The notes below the pieces were generated by a model. It saw nothing but the letters and a program-made list of their open reading frames with translations. It did not search any database and was not told the origin of the DNA. Both the position numbers and the translations under genes were made by a program. A DNA stretch of 64,000 bases from Chlorobaculum sp. MV4-Y. Lineage in GTDB: Bacteria; Bacteroidota; Chlorobiia; Chlorobiales; Chlorobiaceae. Shown in pieces: positions 53,317-64,000 of this stretch (position 1 is the stretch's first letter; the number at the start of each line of letters is the position of its first letter). The stretch spans positions 374,323 through 438,322 of the forward strand of contig NZ_CP104202.1 in NCBI RefSeq assembly GCF_025244685.1. The letters are read 5' to 3'.

Positions 53317-53862
53317 ATGAAGCACTATTTTGACCGGATGAAACCGACCGGCGTTTGTCCGCCGCGAAAACCGGTGAGCAAGATTATCTGGTCGTGGATT
53401 GGCGCTTTTGCCGGTATCTATCTCGTTGCCCTGATTGGAAAATATACCGGTCTTGCAGGCGTGAATAACGTGTTTCTGATCGGCTCTTTCGGCGCATCCG
53501 CTGTTCTGGTTTATGGCGCGCCAATGGCCGATTTCTCGCAACCGCGCAACATTGTCGGCGGTCACTTTATTTCTGCTATAGTCGGCGTCACGATTTCCAT
53601 GCTTGTCAAAGACCCGCTTCTCGCCAGCGCAATGGCAGTGTCGCTGGCCATCGTGGCGATGCATTTCACCCGCACGCTGCATCCGCCTGGCGGCGCAACT
53701 GCCCTGATCGCCGTTATCGGCGGAGAAAAAATCCACCAGCTTGGCTATGCGTACGTTTTGTATCCGGTGCTCTTGGGGGCAGTGATCATGATGCTGGTCG
53801 CGCTGTTGGTGAACAATCTATCGACAAATCCGAAGCGGCATTATCCGGTTTATTGGGTGTAA
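53317..53862 (+). CDS. HPP-family membrane protein
   Basis: A 181-residue protein with four to five membrane segments and the name-giving motif THE-type HFTRTLHPPGGATALIAV (HPP, residues ~115-130). HPP proteins of plants and cyanobacteria carry nitrite across membranes. Next to hcp and an NsrR-like regulator, nitrite or related N-oxide handling is a reasonable inference. Confidence 0.87.
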   Translation: MKHYFDRMKPTGVCPPRKPVSKIIWSWIGAFAGIYLVALIGKYTGLAGVNNVFLIGSFGASAVLVYGAPMADFSQPRNIVGGHFISAIVGVTISMLVKDPLLASAMAVSLAIVAMHFTRTLHPPGGATALIAVIGGEKIHQLGYAYVLYPVLLGAVIMMLVALLVNNLSTNPKRHYPVYWV

Positions 53863-53912
53863 GATAGTGTATGGGAATTGATGGGGGATTGACTGGATAG
53901 CTTGCCTATCGA

Positions 53913-53949
53913 AGCTGCTCCGGTGTTGTTTGCCGGGGCAGCTTTTTTT
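53913..53949 (+). terminator. Strong intrinsic terminator
   Basis: AGCTGCTCCGG (53913-53923) pairs over 11 bp (one T-G wobble) with CCGGGGCAGCT (53933-53943) around a 9-nt loop. Seven T follow. It ends the hcp/HPP transcription unit. Confidence 0.9.
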
Positions 53950-54010
53950 GCTATCAACTTCACGACGGATTTTTATGATAGAACAAAAGAATTATTGGGT
54001 CTGTGAGATA

Positions 54011-54478
54011 AAGTGTGTAAACGGTCATAGATTCCTCTCATGAAACAAGGAGCAAAACTGTGACCAGAAAGAAAGACAAGATTCCAGACCGCCAAAGCGA
54101 GCTGATCGAGCAGCTCAAAAAGCGCCTGATCGAAACAGTGCTTGAGGGCGAACTGGACGAGCATCTCGGCTATGCCAGGTACACCCCGAGCGTTCCAAAG
54201 AGCGGCAACAGCCGTAACGGTCATGGCAGCAAAACGATCATCGTTGACCACGATCAACTCGAAATCAACCCGCCGCGTGACCGCAACAGCACTTTCGAGC
54301 CGCAACCGATTCCGAAACGCCAGACGCGCTTCAAGGGATTCGATGAAAAAATCCTGGCTATGCAGAACATTGCCAAGAAATGGACCATGCCGCTTGGCAA
54401 CCGGGGCGCTGTGATCAACCAGTTTTCCATTAAATTCGAAGGACGGCTTCCCGTTTGATGACGACCGTTTACACACTT
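54011..54478 (+). mobile_element. Internally deleted IS256-type element
   Basis: Terminal inverted repeats of 16 bp, AAGTGTGTAAACGGTC (54011-54026) and GACCGTTTACACACTT (54463-54478), bound a ~470-bp element. Inside is a single frame made of the two ends of a mutator/IS256 transposase. It is non-autonomous but could be mobilised by a full-length relative. No clear target duplication was seen. Confidence 0.8.
54060..54458 (+). pseudogene. IS256 transposase, N- and C-termini fused by internal deletion
   Basis: Starts at GTG 54060 (TRKKDKIPDRQSELIEQL), includes the family N-terminal block (LDEHLGY, NSRNGHGSKT, PRDRNSTFEPQ, KRQTRFKGFDEKILAM), then jumps to the family's extreme C-terminus, NIAKKWTMPLGNRGAVINQF. 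The DDE catalytic core, about 250 residues, is missing. The frame across the join is open, giving 132 residues. Confidence 0.85.
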
Positions 54479-54680
54479 GGTTGAACAGAGCCTGGCGTTT
54501 GCTGAACGGTGCCATCTGACGGTTACGGTTTGAGATGTAATGTTGGCGGGACTTGGTTCTTTATCACCCAAATCACGTATATTCCAGCATTATGCGGTGT
54601 ATTCACCAGTCGGTGGGTCATCGCATCACCATCCTGTCCTGTTCGGACATCTGAACCCAATCCGGAAGCAATCCCACTTT

Positions 54681-56489
54681 ATGGCGTATTACAGGAACAT
54701 CTGCTTTGTCGAGGCTCCGCAGGCGATTGTTACGCCGTTTCCAAGGTATATCAGTGATTGCATCGGCGTCTGCTATCTGGCCGCAGCTGTCGAGGATGTC
54801 GTCGAGCGCATGGCGATGCCGGAGAACTATTATAACGACGGGATTTTTGAGAGCTTCGAGCGGTTGCTGAAAGAGCGTTCGTTCGATCTGGTCGCTATCT
54901 CTTCGATGACCGGCGCGTTCAACAATGCGGAGCGGCTGGCGCGAATCGCGGCGAAGCACGGTGTGACGGTGGTGATGGGCGGGTTCCACCCGACCGCGCT
55001 GCCCGAAGAGGTGCTCGATCTCGGGTGCGTCGATCTGGTGGTGATCGGCGAAGGCGAAGCGACCTTCCGCGAGCTGGTCGAAAAAGGGCCGTCGCGCGAG
55101 GTCAAGGGGCTTGCCTGGAAGGAGAACGGCGCGTTCGTCCATACCGGAATGCGCGAGCTGATCAAGGATGTGGATTCGATCCGCTTTCCGTTGCGGTCGA
55201 TCCGGCCCGAGCGCTTCGGTGAGAAGAGCAGCGACTACACCATCGACACGATCTACACCTCGCGCGGTTGCCCGTGGGTCTGCTCGTTCTGCGCGAACGA
55301 CAAGATGCACAAGCACTGGCGGGGGCGGACGGCGGAGAATGTGGTCGAGGAGATCGCCCAACTGCACGACCGCAAAAAGAAGAAGCTGCTCAAAATCTGG
55401 GACGCGAATTTTCTGACCAACATCAAGCGGGTCGAGAAAATCTGCGACCTGATGATCGAGCGTGGGCTGATCAACTTCAGAATCGTCACCGAAACGCGGG
55501 CCAAGGATGTGATTCGCGCCGAGCGCATTCTGCCGAAGCTGCGCAAGATCGGGCTGAACAAGGTTGGCCTCGGCATCGAGAGCCCGAACCCGAAGACGCT
55601 CGAACTGATGAACAAGGAGAACTCGCTCGACGAGGTGACCACGGCGATCAACCTTCTGAACAAGTTCGGCGTTGGCTCCGAGGGGTACTTCATCGTTGGG
55701 CACTATGCGGAGAGCGTCGAAGACACGATGCCTTACCCGAAATTCGCTCGTGCGCTCGGTCTGCGCCAGACGCTCTTCATGGCGATGACTCCCTATCCCG
55801 GCACCCGGATTTTTGACGAGTACGCTCGCGAGAACAATATCACTTCGTTCGACTGGGACCTGTACAACAACTTCGTGCCGGTGATCCGCACGGCGCACAT
55901 GGAGAACCGCGACATCATGCGCATGATGGTCTATTGCAACGTGGCCTTCTGCGACTACCGCTCCGTGCTCAAGCGCGACGACAATCGCGGCGTGCTGCTC
56001 ACGTTCCTGAAGGATTTGTTCCAGCTCGTTTTTTTGCTGAAGGTCAACAAGACGCTCGACCGCAAGGCGGCTTCGCAGATTGTTTTCGAAGCGTTTGAGC
56101 TGTGGCTCGGCACCAATCCGGGGCTCGACTACACCAGAACGCCGCCTCCATCGCCTCTCAAAGAGCCGATTGGCGTGTGCCTGGCGCACGCGGCGTCAGG
56201 CCAGCGGATCGACTTCGTCGTCGAGCAGGAGGGCGACCGGCGGGTACTGAAGCTGCGCAAGGTTGCATCCGGCGAGCTGACGGCGTTCCCTGTGGTGAGT
56301 CTCGACAAGGTGGTCGATGCAGCCTTTTCGCTCTCGATGGACGCGCTCATGCGTCTGCTCTACCGCAACGAACTGATGCGTAACAATCCGCGCCTGACGC
56401 CACGTCAGGTGCTCGCACTCTTCGCTGATCGTGATATCCGCCAAGTGGCGATGCGATTTTGGCGGCTGTATCGGGGGTGTTTCAAGTGA
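54681..56489 (+). CDS. Cobalamin-binding radical SAM enzyme, substrate unknown
   Basis: A 602-residue protein. An N-terminal B12-binding domain (residues ~40-150; [34 protein letters not shown]) precedes a radical SAM domain with CPWVCSFC (CX3CX2C) after YTSRG, and KIWDANF and [13 protein letters not shown] strands. A ~180-residue C-terminal extension has no recognised fold. Class-B relatives methylate or rearrange cofactors, tetrapyrroles and lipids. In a chlorosome-bearing phototroph a pigment or lipid role is possible but unproven. The start at 54681 ([14 protein letters not shown]) is chosen, as earlier in-frame codons lack B12-domain sequence. Confidence 0.83.
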   Translation: MAYYRNICFVEAPQAIVTPFPRYISDCIGVCYLAAAVEDVVERMAMPENYYNDGIFESFERLLKERSFDLVAISSMTGAFNNAERLARIAAKHGVTVVMGGFHPTALPEEVLDLGCVDLVVIGEGEATFRELVEKGPSREVKGLAWKENGAFVHTGMRELIKDVDSIRFPLRSIRPERFGEKSSDYTIDTIYTSRGCPWVCSFCANDKMHKHWRGRTAENVVEEIAQLHDRKKKKLLKIWDANFLTNIKRVEKICDLMIERGLINFRIVTETRAKDVIRAERILPKLRKIGLNKVGLGIESPNPKTLELMNKENSLDEVTTAINLLNKFGVGSEGYFIVGHYAESVEDTMPYPKFARALGLRQTLFMAMTPYPGTRIFDEYARENNITSFDWDLYNNFVPVIRTAHMENRDIMRMMVYCNVAFCDYRSVLKRDDNRGVLLTFLKDLFQLVFLLKVNKTLDRKAASQIVFEAFELWLGTNPGLDYTRTPPPSPLKEPIGVCLAHAASGQRIDFVVEQEGDRRVLKLRKVASGELTAFPVVSLDKVVDAAFSLSMDALMRLLYRNELMRNNPRLTPRQVLALFADRDIRQVAMRFWRLYRGCFK

Positions 56490-56513
56490 CTGTCAACGGT
56501 GTAACGAACTTTT

Positions 56514-57158
56514 ATGATCGAAGCGATTTTGTGGGATAATGACGGGCTTTTGGTGGACAGCGAGGCGGTGTTTTTCGAGCTGACGCGCACTTTTTTTGCC
56601 GAAGCCGGTTTGCATATCGATGAAGAATTCTGGGGCATTGAGTACCTCGGCAATGCCAAACACAGCTATCAGATTGCCGCTGAACTCGGACTTGCGCCGG
56701 AGCTGATTCCTTCGCTGCTCGACCGGCGCAACGAGGCGTTTGTACAGCGTTTGCGCCATTCCGTACCACTCATGCCGAAGGTTCGCGAAACCATTGAGGC
56801 TCTGTCGGGCAGCGTACGCCTTGCCATGGTGACGGGCAGTCCGCGCGACAAGGTGCTGCTGATGCACGGCAATAATGGACTGCTCGATCATTTCGAGGTG
56901 ATTGTGACCGATGACGAAATCAGCAACCCGAAACCTCATCCCGAACCTTATCTCAAGGCGATGGAGATGCTCGGCGTCGAGCCGGAGCGATGCCTGGCCG
57001 TAGAGGATTCGCGGCGCGGGCTCGATTCAGCGTTAGCCGCCGGGCTGCGCTGCATCGCGGTGCCGAACGCACTGACCAAGGTGCAGTGCTTCGACCGTGC
57101 TCATGCGGTGGAAGCAGATGTTTCAGGCGTTCTGAAGCACGTCAACGTTGAGAAGTGA
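56514..57158 (+). CDS. HAD hydrolase, beta-phosphoglucomutase-like
   Basis: A 214-residue protein with motif I ILWDNDGLLVDSE (both Asp present), a helical cap, motif II MVTGSPRDKV and the late CLAVEDSRRGLDSALAAGL. Subfamily IA; phosphoglycolate phosphatase or beta-phosphoglucomutase activities are possible. 24 nt after the radical SAM gene, likely cotranscribed. Confidence 0.87.
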   Translation: MIEAILWDNDGLLVDSEAVFFELTRTFFAEAGLHIDEEFWGIEYLGNAKHSYQIAAELGLAPELIPSLLDRRNEAFVQRLRHSVPLMPKVRETIEALSGSVRLAMVTGSPRDKVLLMHGNNGLLDHFEVIVTDDEISNPKPHPEPYLKAMEMLGVEPERCLAVEDSRRGLDSALAAGLRCIAVPNALTKVQCFDRAHAVEADVSGVLKHVNVEK

Positions 57159-57180
57159 TCGGCAAAGGCTGGCAAGCTCC

Positions 57181-58824
57181 TCAAATCTTTTCGACTTTAC
57201 TGTTCAGCACCTGGTCGATCGCACGGAGGAAATCTTCGATGCCGAACGGCTTCTGGATAAAATCCACTCCAACCCTGAGCTTTTTCTGACCATTGACGTT
57301 ATCCGGAGCGTGGGCTGACATGAACAGGCATTTCATGGCCGGATTTTTTTTCTGGAGTACCCGGCTCAGCTCGATGCCGTTCATCGTCGGCAGTATCACG
57401 TCGGTTACCAGCAGATCGATCCGGTACTCGTAGGTTTTGGCGGCGAGCAGGCACTCGTCAGCGTCAGTTGCCGTGAAGACCGTGAATTCATGGCTTTCGA
57501 GAATATCCTGCACCAGTTTGAGAATGTAGGGCTCGTCCTCGACTACCATGATCTTCGCTTTTGTCTTTAGTTCAGTTTGCGGTTTATCAGCAGGGATGCC
57601 TGTTTTCTGTTGCGGTTCCTGATGCAGTGGGAACCAGATATCGAAGGTCGTACCCTTGCCGGGTTCGGAGTGGCACTCGATATGACCGTTGTTCTGCCTC
57701 ACGATGCCATAGACCGACGAAAGGCCCAGTCCGGTGCCTTTGCCGACCTCCTTGGTGGTGAAGAAAGGTTCGTAAATGTGGGGCAAGACGCTGGCTTCAA
57801 TGCCGCAGCCATTATCGGTGACCGACAGTTTTGCATAATCCCCAGGTGAGAGCCTGGGAGTGCAGGTTTTGCCATCGGACGGCTCGAATCGTGCGCTTCC
57901 GCATCTGACTGTGATGCATCCACTCCCATCGATGGCGTCACGCGCGTTGACGAGCAGGTTGGAGAGAATCTGTTCGAGCTGCGTGGGGTCGAACTTTACC
58001 TGGATCGGCTCGTCGCAAAGATGCCATTCGAGATGGATGTTCTTGTCGATGAGCCGCTGGTACAGGTGAAGGCAGTCCGAAACCTCTTTGGTCAGGTTGA
58101 ACACCCGAGGCATTGCCACCTGCTTGCGCGCAAAGGCGAGCAACTGGCGGGTAAGGTCCGCCGAACGGAGCGCGAGCTTGTGGATGTCACTGATGTTCTG
58201 GACAACGGGGTTGGAGGGGTCAAGCTTTTTGAGCGCCAGTTCCGTGTTGCCGATGATGGCTGCAAGCGCGTTGTTGAAATCGTGCGCGATGCCGCCGGCA
58301 AGCTGGCCGACAAGTTCCATTTTCTGGAACTGCAAAAGCTGCTCCTGTAACTTTTTTTGCTGCTCTTCAACCTCTTTGATTTCGGTTATTTCAGTGACAA
58401 CCGCTACCACGCAGGGCTGCCCCGCGATGATGGCCCGTTTGCCGCGGAACGTCGCCCATTTGTAGGGTGGCCCGCTTTTGTGGTACATTCTGAACTCGCC
58501 AGTTTCCTCGATATCGAGATCGATGATATCACGCGCTTTCCGGATCATCTCGGGAAGGTCATCGGGATGCACCCGCTTTAGCGGGTTGACGCTGGCCATT
58601 TCATGATCGGACAGGCCGTTAATCGTGTCGCGCGAAAAGCGGTTCCAGCCGATCAGGTGCATCCGTTCATCGATGATGAGGATTGAGGCCGGAATTGCGT
58701 CATACAGCTCAGTGACCGACGCCAAGGTGTTGAAATCCGTTGTCCCGGGTTTCTGGCTTGTATCAAAAGAGAGTGATGTCCCGAATACAGCGGATGGCAT
58801 CGATGTATGCAGATTTTCAGGCAT
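57181..58824 (-). CDS. PAS hybrid histidine kinase with receiver domain
   Basis: A 547-residue soluble kinase. A PAS domain spans residues ~35-155 (SILIIDERMHLIGWNRFSRD), the H-box is GGIAHDFNNALAAIIGN, the N-box LSNLLVNARDAI, the G-boxes DNGCGIE and GKGTGLGLSSVYG. A C-terminal receiver domain (~425-540) has the phosphoacceptor Asp in LLVTDVILPTMNG. No membrane segments, so it senses an internal signal. No DNA-binding output partner is adjacent. Confidence 0.9.
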   Translation of the reverse strand: MPENLHTSMPSAVFGTSLSFDTSQKPGTTDFNTLASVTELYDAIPASILIIDERMHLIGWNRFSRDTINGLSDHEMASVNPLKRVHPDDLPEMIRKARDIIDLDIEETGEFRMYHKSGPPYKWATFRGKRAIIAGQPCVVAVVTEITEIKEVEEQQKKLQEQLLQFQKMELVGQLAGGIAHDFNNALAAIIGNTELALKKLDPSNPVVQNISDIHKLALRSADLTRQLLAFARKQVAMPRVFNLTKEVSDCLHLYQRLIDKNIHLEWHLCDEPIQVKFDPTQLEQILSNLLVNARDAIDGSGCITVRCGSARFEPSDGKTCTPRLSPGDYAKLSVTDNGCGIEASVLPHIYEPFFTTKEVGKGTGLGLSSVYGIVRQNNGHIECHSEPGKGTTFDIWFPLHQEPQQKTGIPADKPQTELKTKAKIMVVEDEPYILKLVQDILESHEFTVFTATDADECLLAAKTYEYRIDLLVTDVILPTMNGIELSRVLQKKNPAMKCLFMSAHAPDNVNGQKKLRVGVDFIQKPFGIEDFLRAIDQVLNSKVEKI

Positions 58825-59112
58825 GGTGATAGATTGGCGCCACTGCTTGATAAACGGTTACCATTGAACTGCGATCACTGATGGTGCTTATTTGCCGATA
58901 TGGTTCAGGGCCTTTTGAGTGTAAATAGCAAGTGCAATCTATATTTTTTATTACAAAAATTGATATAAAGCGTGAGCAAAACGGCGTTGATTCCGGTTGG
59001 CTTACATCGCAAGTCCGGCTGATAAATTCCGGAATTTCTTGCATCAGGTTATATCCTCGAAAAGATTTTATTTTCCGTTTTGCTTCGTCAACCATTTATC
59101 TATTCTCCTCTT

Positions 59113-60354
59113 ATGCAGGAACAATCCCACGCGAGCATTCGTGATGTTTTTTCTCTTCCGGTTATCGTGGCCGCTCTCGGTTATTTCGTCGATATTTATG
59201 ATCTCGTGCTCTTCAGCATCGTCCGTGTGCCGAGCCTCAAGGCGTTCGGCCTCGAAGGCAAGGCGCTGATCGATTACGGCGTCTTTCTGCTCAACATGCA
59301 GATGATCGGCATGCTTCTTGGCGGCATTCTGTGGGGCTGGCTCGGCGACGTGAAGGGGCGGCTGAAGATCATGTTCGGTTCGATCCTCATCTACTCGCTG
59401 GCCAATATCGCTAACGGCATGGTGAGCTCGCTTGAGGCTTACGCGGTGCTGCGTTTCATCGCGGGCGTAGGCCTGGCCGGAGAGCTGGGGGCGGGTATCA
59501 CGCTGGTTTCGGAGATTCTGCATACGAAGGTGCGCGGCTACGGCACCATGCTGGTCGCCTCGATCGGCGTCACCGGTGCGATTCTGGCCAACGCCGTCGC
59601 GACCCACTACGACTGGCGCACGGCCTTTTTCATCGGCGGCGGTCTCGGCCTTTTGCTGCTGGTGGCGCGGTTCCGGGTCTCCGAGTCGGGCATGTTCCAG
59701 ACTATGGAGAACAAGGCGGCGGTCAGCAAAGGCAATCTGCTGGCGCTCTTTACCAGCCGTGACCGCTTTTTCCGCTACCTGCACTCGATCCTCATCGGAG
59801 TGCCGATCTGGTTCGTCGTCGGTGTGCTCATCACCTTCTCGCCCGAATTCGCAACAGCTCTCGGTATCAAAGGGGCGGTGTCGGCGGGAAATGCGGTGAT
59901 GTTCTGCTACCTCGGCCTGGTCTTCGGCGACTTGAGCAGTGGTTTGTTGAGCCAGGTGCTGAAGAGCCGCAAAAAGGCAGTGCTGGTTTTTCTGTTTCTG
60001 AATATTGTTTCAATCGCGCTCTACTTTCTTCAGCGGGAGGCGACACCGGAATTCTTCTACGCCGTTTCGTTTATTCTCGGTTTTTCAGGTGGATATTGGG
60101 CCATATTTGTGACGGTTGCTGCCGAACAGTTCGGCACCAATCTCCGGGCAACAGTAGCCACGACTGTGCCGAACTTCGTGCGCGGCATGGTGGTGCCCAT
60201 CACGATGCTGTTCCAGTTCACCAGGGGCCGGTTCGGTCTCGAAGGCGGCGCGATCATCGTCGGAGCTATCTGCATGGTTGCCGCGTTCGTTTCGCTCGCT
60301 GCGCTGGAGGAGACGTTCCACAAAGACCTCGATTATTTCGAAGAGTTTATGTGA
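59113..60354 (+). CDS. Major facilitator superfamily transporter
   Basis: A 413-residue protein with about twelve membrane segments. The loop 2-3 signature is GGILWGWLGDVKGRLKIMFG, and the sixth helix is followed by RFRVSESGMF. It resembles the metabolite:H+ symporter (sugar-porter-like) group; the substrate is unknown. ATG 59113 was chosen, since upstream in-frame codons are unlikely. The 288-nt gap before it, divergent from the kinase gene, shows only an AT-rich promoter-like stretch. Confidence 0.85.
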   Translation: MQEQSHASIRDVFSLPVIVAALGYFVDIYDLVLFSIVRVPSLKAFGLEGKALIDYGVFLLNMQMIGMLLGGILWGWLGDVKGRLKIMFGSILIYSLANIANGMVSSLEAYAVLRFIAGVGLAGELGAGITLVSEILHTKVRGYGTMLVASIGVTGAILANAVATHYDWRTAFFIGGGLGLLLLVARFRVSESGMFQTMENKAAVSKGNLLALFTSRDRFFRYLHSILIGVPIWFVVGVLITFSPEFATALGIKGAVSAGNAVMFCYLGLVFGDLSSGLLSQVLKSRKKAVLVFLFLNIVSIALYFLQREATPEFFYAVSFILGFSGGYWAIFVTVAAEQFGTNLRATVATTVPNFVRGMVVPITMLFQFTRGRFGLEGGAIIVGAICMVAAFVSLAALEETFHKDLDYFEEFM

Positions 60355-60363
60355 GGGAGAAGA

Positions 60364-60399
60364 TTGGGACTGTTAGGGTACTTGGGATTCGTGGGAAAA
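60364..60399 (+). repeat. Nonamer repeat cluster, degenerate (G-rich strand +)
   Basis: Units TTGGGACTG, TTAGGGTAC, TTGGGATTC, GTGGGAAAA; it begins 9 nt after the MFS gene stop on the coding strand. Faces the cluster at 60430-60465. Confidence 0.7.
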
Positions 60400-60429
60400 T
60401 TTCGGAATATATCGTGCGAATTATCTTCT

Positions 60430-60465
60430 TTTCTCCAGAAGCTCTAACAGTCTCAATAGTCCCAG
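60430..60465 (-). repeat. Nonamer repeat cluster, degenerate (G-rich strand -)
   Basis: Minus-strand units CTGGGACTA, TTGAGACTG, TTAGAGCTT, CTGGAGAAA; it begins 11 nt after the stop of the DUF1003 gene. Confidence 0.65.
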
Positions 60466-60476
60466 AAGAAAAGCTA

Positions 60477-61180
60477 TTACCTTCCCCGCAGCTTGTTAAT
60501 CAGCTCCATCTGAATCTCCTGAATTTCGACCAAGCGTTCCCATTGCTTTGAGAGCAGGTGATCTACTTTCTGGTGGAGCTGGCGGATTTCGAGTTCAGCT
60601 TTGAGGTTGACTTTGTAGTCATAGATCGCCTGTTGGCGGTCGCGCTCTTCCTGGCGGTTTTGGTTCATCATGATGACCGGGGCCTGGAGGGCGGCGAGGG
60701 TCGAGAGCTCGAGGTTGAGCAGGATGAAGGGGTAGGGGTCGAAGGGTTTGGCGAAGACCGCCACGACGTTGATCGTCATCCACGCGAAGATGAAGATGGC
60801 GAAGATGATGATGATGATGAATTTCCAGCTTCCGCCGAATTCGGCGATGTTGTCGGCGAGGCGCTGGCCCAGGGTCAGGTTTTTGTTGAACTTGATGTCG
60901 GGGTTTGCTGACAAAATTTCGTGCTTGCGCAGCCCTTCGATCACCTCTTTTGCAAGTTCCGTCAGCTCGCCTTTCTCCTCCTCCAGCAGCGATTCTAACA
61001 TACAGGTGCTGGTACTGTTGCAGGTCGTTCAGGCAGAACCAGCTGTTTTCATCCCAGCTTCCGTTTTTTTCCGGATGATTTTCGAGACGACGGGGCGGAC
61101 GACGATTGCCCGCCGGAGCTCCGAGGGCTTTTTTCTCCGCAAATTTGGCAGGTGTGGGCATGGGGATCGGTCGTGCTCAT
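60477..61180 (-). pseudogene. DUF1003 membrane protein with several frameshifts in its N-terminal half
   Basis: Pieces in three frames rebuild one protein. From ATG 61180 it reads MSTTDPHAHTCQICGEK, then PSELRRAIVVRPVVSKIIRK, then NGSWDENSWFCLNDLQQYQ, then ESLLEEEKGELTELAKEV, continuing to the stop at 60477. The first two joins fall in A6 (T6 at 61129-61134) and A7 (T7 at 61064-61070) runs, and one extra A in each restores the frame. The third, near 60998, needs two bases added or one removed. The intact C-terminal part carries two membrane helices and a coiled coil. DUF1003 function is unknown. Confidence 0.85.
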
Positions 61181-61207
61181 GGTGGTCTCGTGTTGAGTTT
61201 TCTTCGG

Positions 61208-64000
<2,793 letters not shown>

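Noticed and set aside
54618-56189. 523-codon open frame on - across the radical SAM gene
   Set aside because: Antisense to a gene with clear CX3CX2C and B12 motifs; no independent support.

Overview
This window looks like a chromosomal segment of a green sulfur bacterium (Chlorobiaceae, most likely Chlorobium/Chlorobaculum). That placement is an inference. It rests on a CruA-type lycopene cyclase, a two-subunit Nfn/Sud flavoprotein pair, a menaquinone methyltransferase, a moderately GC-rich base composition and compact overlapping operons. No rRNA, tRNA or CRISPR array was seen.

Layout. 1-5585: cell-envelope glycosyltransferases, with a tandem array of at least three GT87 paralogues on + and a GT2/GT-C pair on -. 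5640-5815: an IS3 transposase relic. 5955-9677 (-): a molybdate operon modD-modA-(di-TOBE molbindin)-modB-modC, in which modA is frameshifted and modC has an in-frame TGA. 10140-14593 (+): lolD, cruA, ligA. 14681-16642: a broken DUF4160/DUF2442 pair, a possible small membrane protein with a non-AUG start, a LOG-family hydrolase and a four-helix-bundle protein. 16648-17795 (-): hisI, menG. 18030-20757 (+): an efflux adaptor and a NYN-LOTUS protein. 20913-25665 (-): a TauE-type permease, then a nickel ECF importer (nikO, nikQ, nikM, a porin-like protein) behind a palindrome that fits a NikR operator, with nikR itself upstream. 25670-28088 (-): nfnL/nfnS. 28284-33171 (+): hisH, hisA, scpB, rluB and a helix-hairpin-helix outer-membrane protein. 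33264-34510: a toxin-antitoxin pair between two gene relics, then a broken small membrane protein. 34573-45869: housekeeping genes (tsaC, polyprenol kinase, ppx, pabBC, nth, nusB, a HAD phosphatase, smc). 45996-49537 (-): folP, a site-2 protease, a haem-binding protein and a methyltransferase. 49789-53862 (+): an Rrf2 regulator, ferredoxin, TPR protein, hcp and an HPP permease, which reads as a nitrosative-stress/nitrite module. 54011-54478: an internally deleted IS256-type element. 54681-64000: a cobalamin-binding radical SAM enzyme, a HAD phosphatase, a hybrid histidine kinase, an MFS transporter, a DUF1003 protein with several frameshifts, and uvrA, which runs off the right edge.

Three observations stand out. 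(1) Clusters of degenerate nonamers, about GTGGGACNN, start just after stop codons on the coding strand. They face each other as inverted repeats at three convergent gene ends, and at nth they encode the protein's own C-terminus. (2) Four reading-frame breaks (modA, smc and two in the DUF1003 gene) are each repaired by adding one A to an A6-A7 run. That pattern suggests consensus errors more than biology. (3) In modC a TGA is followed in frame by 46 codons that still read as TOBE-domain sequence.
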